From JAIBBG01 sp043748015 (GTDB taxonomy: Bacteria; Bacteroidota; Bacteroidia; Flavobacteriales_D; Sanyastnellaceae): a DNA stretch of 24,985 nt. The stretch is taken from contig JAYTOA010000011.1 in assembly GCA_043748015.1 (NCBI GenBank), positions 1 to 24,985 of the forward strand. Direction: 5' to 3'. Below, in pieces: positions 17,158-24,336 of the stretch (positions are counted from its first letter, which is position 1; each line of letters opens with the position of its first letter). Position numbers and translations under genes: made by a program. A model generated the notes under the pieces. The model made no database searches, was not told the DNA's origin, and saw only the letters and a list, made by a program, of their open reading frames with translations.

Positions 17158-19230
17158 CTATTCGAAAATTAGCTTCTGCACCGCCATTTGGCCGTCTTTC
17201 TTGATCACAAGATTGTAAAGCCCTGCGGCTTGATCGGGGATGGTGATATTCTGACGTCCGGCGTTGGCCATGCCATTAAAGAGTACATCGCACAATTGAC
17301 CGGTACTGTTGTAAAGTTCAACTGTAATTAGTTCGCTATTGATCTGACCAAGTTCCAATGTCATATTTCCCGATGAAGGATTTGGATAAACATTGAAAAG
17401 AAATATTGGCTTTGATTCGTGAACATTGATGGTTGGCCCAGCCGCATAAATATTGATGTCGTCCAGATAGAAGTTGTTTCCGCCAAGTTCGGAGAATTCG
17501 AACTTGATTCGGAACCGATCAGTGAGCCAATCAGGATTACTAAGTGTGATGATTTCCCCATCCCAATCACTAAGTGAGGTTGGAGTGAATTGTGCATCAG
17601 TGGCTGTCGCAGTTGGAAGGTTGGTGGTTCCTTTTCTCAATTTCCTCACAACCCAGGTATTGCCGCAATCACCGGAAACACTAATGCGAAGTTGGTCATC
17701 AGTGATGGTCAATTTGTTGGCATACGCCCATTTGTACGAAAGAAAAACGGTGTCTACGTTCGTCATGTCAAATGTCGCAGTGTAAAGCTGATCGCTATTT
17801 CCGGCGTCAATACTGTAATTGCGAAGCTTCAATGACTTAGCCCCACTGTAGAACGCAGAAGGTGTGATCTCCCACGTTTCGTCTGCTTGCGGATTAATAC
17901 CAAGCCAGTTCGAACCTGGCCATGCCCCTTCAAATCCGTCAACAAATGGCGCAGCAACCATGCCGTCGTCCAAAATGGTGATATAAGAAGTAATGCTCGT
18001 ATTCAATTGTGCGACACCGTTGCCCACGACCAGACTAACCGTATACACTCCGGGAGTTGCATAGGAATGCGTAGGATTTTGAAATTCAAGTGGGTCGCTT
18101 CCACTTATAACTGTTCCGTCACCAAAATCCCAGCTCCAGGTGGTAACAGCGTTATAAGATTGATCAGTAAACATTATTGTTTCACCCATGCAAGCGGATT
18201 GTTTGTCTGCTTCGAATTTGGCAAGACAAAGTGGAGGATCAACAACGCCGGTGGCTATCAAATTGGCATTCGTCCAAAGCTGATTTCGTTGAGCTGTGCT
18301 TGAAGTCAGCGCGGCGCGCATACGCGTGCGTTGGCCCTCGGTGTACATTTTGGAACAATAGGAATATTCCATGAAATTCTGAACGTTGTCAATGGCGCTT
18401 CCACAGGAAGCACCGTTAATTTGACAGCTGGTGTATCCAATGGTATTTGGGGTATCTGTTACACCGTCATCAATGTCACAATTAGTATCCACGCCAGGCG
18501 TGTTTCCGGTACCCCAAGTGTGCCTGAGGTTGAGCCAATGACCGGCTTCGTGTGTGAATGTTCGCGAACGGCTTGGACTTCCAGTGCCGATTGAACCTAC
18601 GTAATTGCTTCTAAGTACAATACCATCTTCTGCAGCTGCCCACGCACTATTTACACTTGAAGGCAGATTTGAAAAACCTGCTACATTATCACCTATCACT
18701 GAGCAAACCCAAACATTCAGGTATTGATTTCTTGGCCAATAACTCAATGCTTTCATGTCGGAATTGTAACCATCAAACGTGAGTGGACTGGATATGCGAT
18801 TGATACCGTTGTGACAAACGCCGTTGGGATCTCTTGTTGCAAGTTTGAATTCAATTTCGCTGTCAGCGGCGATATCCACAAAGGCGTCAATAATACCCGA
18901 TGTATCGGAATTTTGCTTTCGGAAGTCGCGATTGATAATAGCCATGGCATCGAAAATCTGAGCATCGCTGATGTTCTCAACGCCACCCTGATGAATGATG
19001 TGAAATACCACGGGAATCGTATAAACCACACCACTTCTGTCCTCCCCAAAGCCGGAGGTGTATTCATCGAGTTCAGCTTCCGCACGGCGCGCCTCTTCAC
19101 TCGCGCCGGCATGTTGATGAAATAATTTTTCCTGAGCAGCCGATTGACCGCAGAAATAAACGAAGTGATCCTGAGCTTTCGCATTGGACACAACAGCAAA
19201 AAATAGAAAGGCAAAAAGGATTTTCTTCAT
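17158..19230 (-). CDS. Secreted M43-family zinc metalloprotease with PKD domain and T9SS type A tail
   Basis: A 690-aa secreted protease. A signal peptide (1-20, ending AKAQ) precedes a propeptide-like segment. The M43 (cytophagalysin/pappalysin) catalytic domain has H227, E228, H231 and H237 in HEAGHWLNLRHTWG and a Met-turn M287 in NFMEYS. Conserved cysteines lie around 251-292. A PKD domain follows at about 335-420 (WSWDFGDG at 365-372, PTHSY, GVYTVSLVV). A lectin-like or MAM-like beta domain follows at about 425-597 (FEGAWPGSNW, YLDDINIY). The Por/T9SS type A sorting tail is at about 612-690 (VYPNPSSGNM, GLYNLVI, QKLIFE). The protein should therefore leave the cell through type IX secretion and digest extracellular protein. 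N replaces the glycine of the HExxHxxGxxH consensus at its eighth position; I believe this is common in Bacteroidota homologues. The start ATG at 19230 has a -7 box 22 nt upstream. Confidence 0.95.
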   Translation of the reverse strand: MKKILFAFLFFAVVSNAKAQDHFVYFCGQSAAQEKLFHQHAGASEEARRAEAELDEYTSGFGEDRSGVVYTIPVVFHIIHQGGVENISDAQIFDAMAIINRDFRKQNSDTSGIIDAFVDIAADSEIEFKLATRDPNGVCHNGINRISSPLTFDGYNSDMKALSYWPRNQYLNVWVCSVIGDNVAGFSNLPSSVNSAWAAAEDGIVLRSNYVGSIGTGSPSRSRTFTHEAGHWLNLRHTWGTGNTPGVDTNCDIDDGVTDTPNTIGYTSCQINGASCGSAIDNVQNFMEYSYCSKMYTEGQRTRMRAALTSSTAQRNQLWTNANLIATGVVDPPLCLAKFEADKQSACMGETIMFTDQSYNAVTTWSWDFGDGTVISGSDPLEFQNPTHSYATPGVYTVSLVVGNGVAQLNTSITSYITILDDGMVAAPFVDGFEGAWPGSNWLGINPQADETWEITPSAFYSGAKSLKLRNYSIDAGNSDQLYTATFDMTNVDTVFLSYKWAYANKLTITDDQLRISVSGDCGNTWVVRKLRKGTTNLPTATATDAQFTPTSLSDWDGEIITLSNPDWLTDRFRIKFEFSELGGNNFYLDDINIYAAGPTINVHESKPIFLFNVYPNPSSGNMTLELGQINSELITVELYNSTGQLCDVLFNGMANAGRQNITIPDQAAGLYNLVIKKDGQMAVQKLIFE

Positions 19231-19251
19231 GGTACTTTAACAGTGGAGCGG

Positions 19252-19259
19252 CAAAGGTA
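19252..19259 (-). promoter_or_regulatory. Probable -7 box (TACCTTTG) of the M43 protease gene
   Basis: The minus strand reads TACCTTTG, an exact TAnnTTTG match 21 nt before the start codon at 19230. No clear -33 element lies at the usual distance. Confidence 0.45.
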
Positions 19260-19442
19260 ATTCTCACTTTACGAGGGCTCATACTAATATACAGCAATAT
19301 TACCCTACATCTTTGGAAGCTAACATGATTTAGAACAAGATTACGAATTTGCACATTCAAAAGTGTTCACAGAACTTAAAGTTTCCATCTATCGGAAAAC
19401 CAATATGCAGACGTACCTTCGCGCTCCGTTTTTTGAAAAGAT

Positions 19443-21239
19443 ATGAGCCAGAAGAACATCCGCAATTTTTGTATTATCGCACACATTGACCACGGCAAAA
19501 GCACGCTTGCAGATAGATTGTTGCAAGTGACCAAGACCGTTGACGACAGGAAACTCGTGGCGCAAACGCTTGATGACATGGATCTGGAGCGCGAAAAGGG
19601 AATTACCATTAAGGCCCACGCAATTCAGATGAATTATGAATACAAGGGCGAGAAATATGTGCTGAATTTGATTGACACACCCGGCCACGTTGACTTTTCA
19701 TATGAGGTGTCACGCTCGATTGCTGCGTGTGAAGGCGCACTTCTCATTGTCGATTCTACCCAGGGAATTCAGGCCCAAACCATCTCGAATCTATATCTCG
19801 CATTGCAACACGATCTGGAAATTATTCCCGTATTGAATAAACTCGATCTTCCCAATGCCGAACCGGAAATTGTGAAGGATCAGATTGTTGATCTCATCGG
19901 GTGTAAGAGAGAAGAAATTATTCACGCCAGTGGAAAAACCGGACTGGGCGTTGACGATATACTTGCCGCAATCATTGATCGTATTCCGGCTCCTTCCGGC
20001 GACGAGAACGCCCCACTTCAGGCCATGATTTTTGACTCTGTCTTCAATTCATTCCGCGGAATTATTGCGTACTACAGAATTAAGAACGGTGTTATCCGCA
20101 AAGGTGACAAAGTAAAATTCATGAACCTCAACACGGTGTATGAGGCGGATGAAGTTGGAAATATGGGACTGACGCTCACGCCAAAAAAAGAAGTGAGAGC
20201 CGGTGATATCGGTTACATCATTTCGGGTATCAAAACAGCAACTGAAGTGAAAGTAGGTGATACCATTACACATTTTGACAATCCATGTCTGGAAGCGGTT
20301 AAGGGTTTTGAAGAGGTGAAACCAATGGTGTTTGCTGGATTGTATCCTGTAGATACTGATGACTACGAAGACTTACGTGCTTCTATGGAAAAGCTGCAGC
20401 TCAACGATGCCTCACTTGTATTCGAGCCGGAAAGTTCTCAAGCACTTGGCTTTGGATTTCGATGTGGCTTTCTTGGAATGCTGCACATGGAAATCATTCA
20501 GGAAAGATTGGAGCGCGAGTTTAATATGACGGTGATCACTACTGTTCCAAACGTTTCCTATTACGCGTATCTCACCAAAGGAGAAAAAATTGAGATCCAT
20601 AATCCTTCGGGATTGCCGGATCAGAACAAGCTCGACCACGTGGAAGAGCCGTATATCAAGGCGCAGATTATCACCAAGTCGGAATTTGTGGGCGCAGTGA
20701 TGACGTTGTGTATTGAGAAGCGCGGAACAATCATGGGACAGACTTATCTCACTTCTGACCGCGTGGAACTCACATTTGAAATGCCGCTCGCAGAAATTGT
20801 ATTCGATTTTTATGATAGATTGAAAACGATCTCCAAAGGATATGCATCATTCGACTACCATCCCGTTGGCTATAAAGAAAGCGCATTGGTGAAGATGGAC
20901 ATCCTACTCAACGGCGAGCAGGTGGATGCATTATCGGCGTTGATACACAAGGATCACGCTTTCGATCTCGGCAAAAAGATTTGCATGAAGTTGCGTGAGC
21001 TCATCCCGCGACAGCAGTTTGAAATAGCATTGCAGGCGGCGATTGGCGCGAAGATTATTGCTCGCGAAACCATCAGTGCATTGCGCAAAGACGTAACAGC
21101 AAAATGTTATGGCGGTGATATTTCCCGTAAACGTAAACTTCTTGAAAAGCAGAAAGAAGGAAAGAAGCGTATGCGTCAAGTAGGAAGTGTTGAAGTGCCG
21201 CAGGAGGCGTTTTTGGCGGTTCTTAAGCTCAACTCATAA
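19443..21239 (+). CDS. lepA: Elongation factor 4 (LepA), ribosomal back-translocase GTPase
   Basis: A 598-aa translational GTPase, full length for LepA/EF4. GTP-binding boxes: AHIDHGKST (13-21), switch region EREKGITIKAHA, DTPGHVDF, NKLDLP and SGKTGLG. Domain II (GVIRKGDKVKFMN), LepA-specific FRCGFLGMLHMEIIQERLEREF, and the LepA C-terminal domain follow; the latter is rich in Lys/Arg and includes CYGGDISRKRKLLEKQKEGK and KRMRQVG. LepA acts on stalled ribosomes and influences translation initiation or elongation under stress. The ATG at 19443 is the conserved start (MSQKNIRNFCIIAHIDHGKS). A TACCTTCG word at 19414-19421 is a one-mismatch -7 box. A terminator-like hairpin follows the stop directly. 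It is a single gene facing the convergent DUF2461 gene. Confidence 0.98.
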   Translation: MSQKNIRNFCIIAHIDHGKSTLADRLLQVTKTVDDRKLVAQTLDDMDLEREKGITIKAHAIQMNYEYKGEKYVLNLIDTPGHVDFSYEVSRSIAACEGALLIVDSTQGIQAQTISNLYLALQHDLEIIPVLNKLDLPNAEPEIVKDQIVDLIGCKREEIIHASGKTGLGVDDILAAIIDRIPAPSGDENAPLQAMIFDSVFNSFRGIIAYYRIKNGVIRKGDKVKFMNLNTVYEADEVGNMGLTLTPKKEVRAGDIGYIISGIKTATEVKVGDTITHFDNPCLEAVKGFEEVKPMVFAGLYPVDTDDYEDLRASMEKLQLNDASLVFEPESSQALGFGFRCGFLGMLHMEIIQERLEREFNMTVITTVPNVSYYAYLTKGEKIEIHNPSGLPDQNKLDHVEEPYIKAQIITKSEFVGAVMTLCIEKRGTIMGQTYLTSDRVELTFEMPLAEIVFDFYDRLKTISKGYASFDYHPVGYKESALVKMDILLNGEQVDALSALIHKDHAFDLGKKICMKLRELIPRQQFEIALQAAIGAKIIARETISALRKDVTAKCYGGDISRKRKLLEKQKEGKKRMRQVGSVEVPQEAFLAVLKLNS

Positions 21240-21240
21240 G

Positions 21241-21263
21241 ACTCGCTTCGCTCGGGTTTTTTT
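21241..21263 (+). terminator. Probable weak intrinsic terminator of lepA
   Basis: ACTCG (21241-21245), a seven-base loop and CGGGT (21253-21257) form a 5-bp stem with one G-T pair. It runs into seven T (21257-21263) starting two bases after the lepA stop. Confidence 0.5.
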
Positions 21264-21429
21264 GCCGCAAAGGCACGAGGACACGAAGGAAGCACGAAGT
21301 ATTTAGATTGACCTTTCACAGAAAAACATGAAATGCAGTTCGCATATCATTTTCAGTGAATATGTTTTCGCATGGAGGAAATAACAACACATTCTTTGTG
21401 CTTCCTTCGTGTCCTCGTGACTTCGTGGC
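21264..21429. repeat. 166-bp element with 36-nt inverted ends between convergent genes
   Basis: The left arm (21264-21299, GCCGCAAAGGCACGAGGACA...) and the right arm (21394-21429) are reverse complements at 32 of 36 positions, including a perfect 22-base core covering CACGAGGACACGAAGGAAGC plus AC. They enclose 94 bp of AT-richer sequence. That interior holds a smaller inverted pair: GAAAAACAT...ATGTTTTC and TGAAATG...CATTTTCA. The arms are themselves made of degenerate 8-9-base units (GGCACGAGG, ACACGAAGG, AGCACGAAG). No coding capacity. It could be a MITE/REP-like dispersed element or a bidirectional transcription barrier. Confidence 0.75.
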
Positions 21430-21436
21430 TTACCGA

Positions 21437-22123
21437 TTAAATTTTTGAAACGCCATTCGCATCAGTGGTGAGTACCTCACTCATAAAATCAAAATAGCTC
21501 CGCAGGTTCTTGAAGGTCTGATTGAGTTCTTTCATGAATGAAGGATCGAGTACTTCTTTGTCTGTGAATTTTCTTTCGAAGTAAAAACTTTTGTGTCGCA
21601 ATAATTCTATCGCCGGATGATCTTTATCGAATCCACGTGGAACGGTGGTGAGTTTGTCGCCGCGGAGTTTGCCAAATGTTTTTACCAGCGATTTGTTCTT
21701 CAACATTTTTTCCCAGTCCTCATAATTGACGTCGATGTCTTTGCGCAAATGAATGAGATCTTCTTTGCTTGGAACAAAGAAACCGCCCGCTGCCAATGAC
21801 TCTCCGGGACCAACCTGAAAATAATATCCGCCGCGAAGTTTTGCTGTCGCTCTTTTGAAGCCGCCACCGAAATGTGTTTTGTAAGGTGTCTTGTCTTTGG
21901 AAAAGCGTGTGTCACGGTAAATGCGCATGAGACTGTCTTTTCCAGATGATGTTTCAATGTTGTCGTGCTTGCGCATTTCCATCAACAATTCATTGCAAAA
22001 CGAAATCATGTTTTCATGTGAAACAAGGTACTTGTCTTTGTGCTTATTGAACCACTCGCGATCATTGTTTTTTTGAATGTCTTTGAGAAATTGAAAAGTG
22101 GATTTGTTGATTGAAGCAGACAT
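21437..22123 (-). CDS. DUF2461 family protein (TIGR02453)
   Basis: A 228-aa cytoplasmic protein. DUF2461 motifs: FQFLKDIQKNNDREWFNKHKDK near the start, MRIYRDTRFSKDKTPYKTHFGG in the first third, YYFQVGPGESLAAGGFF, then LRHKSFYFERKF toward the end. The length is normal for the family. The biochemical function is not established. The frame could also start at an ATG at 22135 (four residues longer), but homologues as I recall them begin close to the KSTFQFLK segment, so 22123 is preferred. It is convergent with lepA across the inverted-repeat element, and divergent from the TonB-C-domain gene across a perfect palindrome. Confidence 0.9.
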   Translation of the reverse strand: MSASINKSTFQFLKDIQKNNDREWFNKHKDKYLVSHENMISFCNELLMEMRKHDNIETSSGKDSLMRIYRDTRFSKDKTPYKTHFGGGFKRATAKLRGGYYFQVGPGESLAAGGFFVPSKEDLIHLRKDIDVNYEDWEKMLKNKSLVKTFGKLRGDKLTTVPRGFDKDHPAIELLRHKSFYFERKFTDKEVLDPSFMKELNQTFKNLRSYFDFMSEVLTTDANGVSKI

Positions 22124-22150
22124 ATGTTGAATCATTTTGGACGCAGAGAT

Positions 22151-22198
22151 ACGCAGGGAATTACTAATTAATAATTATTAATTAGTAATTCCCTGCGT
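22151..22198. repeat. Perfect 48-bp palindrome between divergent genes
   Basis: ACGCAGGGAATTACTAATTA followed by ATAA (22151-22174) is exactly the reverse complement of the next 24 bases (22175-22198), with no spacer. Outside it, GGACGCAGAGAT (22139-22150) repeats the ACGCAG end, so a second register pairing GGACGCAG with CTGCGTCC (22193-22200) is also possible. It occupies the gap between the starts at 22123 and 22275, so it is not a 3'-end terminator. Confidence 0.9.
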
Positions 22199-22274
22199 CC
22201 ATAAAGATGGTTAAATCAATAAAACTTTGGACTCTTCCAGCGTATTCCGTTTTACTTTCATCAAAATTTTCAAC

Positions 22275-22973
22275 ATGAAAAACAGCATCGCAATTTTGCT
22301 TTTGGTTTTTCTTTTCAGTGCTTCTTTTGCTCAGGTTACCGTTCAGCCGGAACTCAGCTTTGATGTGCAGCCCACCTACACGCGATCGGTGTTGATGGCC
22401 GCTTTAAACACTGCTGAAACACTGAAGGATTTTTGCACGGGTTATCCTTCGGAGTGGATGGATAATTATGTGTCAGTTGAAATTTCTACTTCAAAGAATG
22501 GAAAAACTATCAAGGCCGACGGCATCAACGAAATCCTTACCCGCGAACAAAGTTCACTTTTGAAATCGGCTGAACTTGGCGATGACATCACTGTGTATGT
22601 GGTCTATAAAAATAAAAATGCGGTGACGAATTTCATGGACATGCGCACGATGAATTTCACCATGACTGTCACACCGGAAGTTGAAGCGCAATACGTCGGT
22701 GGAAACGAAAAACTTAAAAAGTATATGAAAGAGAATGTGCTCGATAAGCTGGAGGGGAAGGAAGTTCAGGCAACAAGAGTGCACTTCACCGTGAATGAAA
22801 AAGGCATGATAGTGAATGCTTTCATCACTGAGTCTTCCGACGATCCAAACATCAATGAACTATTACTTTCCGTAGTAAACAAAATGCCGAATTGGAAACC
22901 AGCACAAAATGTCAAAGGGGTAAAGGTGAAGCAGAGCTTCGTATTGAGCGTGGGAAATATGGCAGGGTGTTAG
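22275..22973 (+). CDS. Exported protein with a C-terminal TonB-like domain
   Basis: A 232-aa protein with a signal peptide (MKNSIAILLLVFLFSASFAQ). A middle part of about 115 residues has no family that I recognise. The C-terminal 90 residues (about 140-228) read as a TonB_C domain: VGGNEKLKKYMKENV, VHFTVNEKGMIVNAFITES, DPNINELLLSVVNKMPNWKPA, VKVKQSFVLSVG. Classical TonB has an N-terminal membrane anchor and a proline-rich linker; here there is a cleavable-looking signal peptide and no such linker. It is therefore unlikely to transduce energy from ExbB/ExbD. TonB_C on free periplasmic proteins is frequent in Bacteroidota, and its role is unclear. An upstream TTG at 22227 is in frame but would bury the signal peptide. 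Confidence 0.88.
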   Translation: MKNSIAILLLVFLFSASFAQVTVQPELSFDVQPTYTRSVLMAALNTAETLKDFCTGYPSEWMDNYVSVEISTSKNGKTIKADGINEILTREQSSLLKSAELGDDITVYVVYKNKNAVTNFMDMRTMNFTMTVTPEVEAQYVGGNEKLKKYMKENVLDKLEGKEVQATRVHFTVNEKGMIVNAFITESSDDPNINELLLSVVNKMPNWKPAQNVKGVKVKQSFVLSVGNMAGC

Positions 22974-22980
22974 GCGAATG

Positions 22981-23003
22981 TGATTTGAGATTTGTCCAAA
23001 TCT
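22981..23003. repeat. TGATTTGAGATTTG heptads with a small hairpin
   Basis: Two GATTTG units are followed by AGATTTG-TC-CAAATCT (22988-23003), a 7-bp inverted repeat. It lies just after the stop of the TonB-C-domain gene but has no T-run. Confidence 0.45.
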
Positions 23004-23064
23004 GAATCCCTCTCTTGCAACAGAAGTTCGTGTTTTGCTCAATAACGGCTAACGCAATAACCCA

Positions 23065-23379
23065 TTACTTCTTCGGTTCGTCGCGATGTCCTCTCGGTGC
23101 AAACAACTTTTTCTGACCGGTTTTTTGAACAGCAGGCTTAGGAGGAAGTTCTTTTTTCTCCGGCGCAGGACCGCGCAAATGAATGACCAATCCATTGAGA
23201 AAATTGCGCAACAATTGATCTCCACATTCTTTGTAGTTGGCGTGATCGGGATTGCGGAAAATGGCACTTAGCTCTGAAGAAGTGACCTCAAAGTCAACAA
23301 GTTTTAAGATCAGTATAATATCGGTATCGCGCAGTTTTAGTGCCACGCGGAGCTTTTTCATGATGTCATTGTTGTCCAT
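23065..23379 (-). CDS. DUF1456 (YehS-like) protein with a single repeat
   Basis: A 104-aa protein. Residues 1-70 (MDNNDIMKKLRVALKLRDTD, LVDFEVTSSELSAIFRNPDH, YKECGDQLLRNFLNGLVIHL) match the DUF1456/YehS pattern. E. coli YehS has two such repeats in about 150 residues, and this protein matches the second one only. A Pro- and Lys-rich tail follows (about 71-104). The frame is open to 23499, but those 40 codons are translations of intergenic repeat DNA. The ATG at 23379 is the family start. The biochemical role is unknown. It converges with the TonB-C-domain gene, with 91 bp between. Confidence 0.88.
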   Translation of the reverse strand: MDNNDIMKKLRVALKLRDTDIILILKLVDFEVTSSELSAIFRNPDHANYKECGDQLLRNFLNGLVIHLRGPAPEKKELPPKPAVQKTGQKKLFAPRGHRDEPKK

Positions 23380-23381
23380 AG

Positions 23382-23412
23382 TCGGATGCTTTTCGGATGC
23401 TTTTTCGGATGC
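23382..23412. repeat. Three tandem copies of TCGGATGC
   Basis: TCGGATGC occurs at 23382-23389, 23393-23400 and 23405-23412, separated by T-runs (spacing 11 and 12 nt). It lies directly upstream of the DUF1456 start. This could be a slippage product or a set of regulator sites. Confidence 0.6.
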
Positions 23413-23426
23413 AGAGATACGAAGAG

Positions 23427-23448
23427 AATTTGTGATTTGTAATTTGAG
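23427..23448. repeat. AATTTGTGATTTGTAATTTG heptad run
   Basis: Three near-perfect seven-base units (AATTTGT, GATTTGT, AATTTGA) lie after a GCAGAGATACG word that also occurs at the palindrome near 22143. Confidence 0.55.
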
Positions 23449-23461
23449 CACCAGGAGTATT

Positions 23462-23516
23462 CTTTGACATGGAGATTTGGTGATTTGCGCGATTCGCACT
23501 CCCTATAATCCTATGC
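23462..23516. repeat. Dispersed repeat, copy A
   Basis: Reads CTTTGACATGGAGATTTGGT, then GATTTGCGCGATTCGCACTC, then CCTATAATCCTAT. It shares the TTGAC-x-TGGAGATTTG-x-TGAT core and the CCCTATAATCC end with copies B and C. Confidence 0.6.
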
Positions 23517-23533
23517 GCGATTTAAGCGCGAGG

Positions 23534-23598
23534 TATATCTTGACCTGGAGATTTGATGATTGACGCAGAGCGCCGTTTCCCCATAATCCCATAATCCT
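23534..23598. repeat. Dispersed repeat, copy B
   Basis: Reads TATATCTTGACCTGGAGATT, then TGATGATTGACGCAGAGCGC, later CCCCATAATCCCATAATCCT. It is directly arranged 72 bp after copy A, in the gap before the gene at 23664. Confidence 0.6.
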
Positions 23599-23639
23599 GA
23601 ATCGCTCTAATCCTATTCGCTGAACTCCGCGGATTGATT

Positions 23640-23647
23640 TACTTTTG
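23640..23647 (+). promoter_or_regulatory. Probable -7 box (TACTTTTG) of the gene at 23664
   Basis: TACTTTTG fits TAnnTTTG exactly and ends 16 nt before the ATG, implying a leader of about 10 nt. No TTG lies at the usual -33 spacing. Confidence 0.45.
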
Positions 23648-23663
23648 AAATAAAAACAGACCA

Positions 23664-24167
23664 ATGACTAAGTTTATACAATTCGGCGCAATTGGAATTA
23701 TTCTTTTCATTGCTAGCTCATTCACTACAGCAAGCAAAGGGTATAAATACAGTTCGAATGAAGGTAAATATTCAATCAGTTTTCCGGGTACATTCGAGGA
23801 AAGCAAATCGCAAAATGAAAATTCTATTTCAGTGAAAGTTTCTGCAACGGTGGGTCAATCAACCTATTTTACATCTCATACTGTACACACAGTGGAAATG
23901 ACCGACAATCAAATGTTGGCTGAAGTATCACTTGATTCTTTTACCGAATCGTTGGGGGGATCAATTACAAAAAAATCGGATTGGGTAATCAAAAAGCACA
24001 AAGGACTTAAGGCGTCAATTGATATCCCGCAATACGACGCAAAGGCAGAATATCAGATAGTGATTATCGGCCAAATACAATATCAGATTGTGGCCGTTGC
24101 TCCAACTTCAAGCTGGGATCAAAAAAGTGCGGATGCTTTTTTCAAGAGCTTCAAAGTCAAAAAATAG
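23664..24167 (+). CDS. Small exported protein, PsbP/DcrB-like in outline, function unknown
   Basis: A 167-aa protein with a signal peptide (MTKFIQFGAIGIILFIASSF, cleavage near TTAS). The mature part begins YKYSSNEGKYSISFPGTFEE and ends ADAFFKSFKVKK. The opening GKYSISFPG strand, a central TSHTVHTVEM segment and the closing FFKSF motif resemble small exported proteins of the PsbP/DcrB/DUF1795 fold. The match is only in pattern, so I do not assign a family. It is flanked on both sides by members of the same dispersed repeat. No neighbour suggests a role. Confidence 0.8.
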   Translation: MTKFIQFGAIGIILFIASSFTTASKGYKYSSNEGKYSISFPGTFEESKSQNENSISVKVSATVGQSTYFTSHTVHTVEMTDNQMLAEVSLDSFTESLGGSITKKSDWVIKKHKGLKASIDIPQYDAKAEYQIVIIGQIQYQIVAVAPTSSWDQKSADAFFKSFKVKK

Positions 24168-24193
24168 TTCGCAGGATACATGATATCGCCGGC

Positions 24194-24228
24194 GATTGTT
24201 GATTTGTAATTTGTGATTTGAGCGCGCA
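24194..24228. repeat. TGATTTGTAATTTGTGATTTG heptad run
   Basis: At least three seven-base units (GATTTGT, AATTTGT, GATTTGA), nearly the same order as at 23427-23448. The 309-bp gap 24168-24476 holds only repeats: this run, copies C and D of the dispersed repeat and a 14-bp palindrome. No gene is seen there. Confidence 0.55.
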
Positions 24229-24230
24229 GA

Positions 24231-24300
24231 TATTTCTTGACTGGGAGATGCAGAGATTTGATGATTTGCGAAGAGGGCGCCCTCTATAATCCCAACATCC
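24231..24300. repeat. Dispersed repeat, copy C, with a 14-bp palindrome
   Basis: Reads TATTTCTTGACTGGGAGATG, then CAGAGATTTGATGATTTGCG, later CCTCTATAATCCCAACATCC. Between the two conserved blocks is AGAGGGCGCCCTCT (24272-24285), a perfect palindrome not present in copies A or B. Confidence 0.6.
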
Positions 24301-24336
24301 TATATACCTATTTGCAAATTGAGCTTGAGCAGACGT

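Noticed and set aside
17887..19125. Long plus-strand frames antisense to the M43 protease
   Set aside because: The protease on the minus strand has signal peptide, catalytic motif and sorting tail; these frames show no independent evidence.
23380..23499. N-terminal extension of the DUF1456 protein to 23499
   Set aside because: The 40 added codons translate the TCGGATGC and heptad repeats; family similarity begins at the ATG at 23379.
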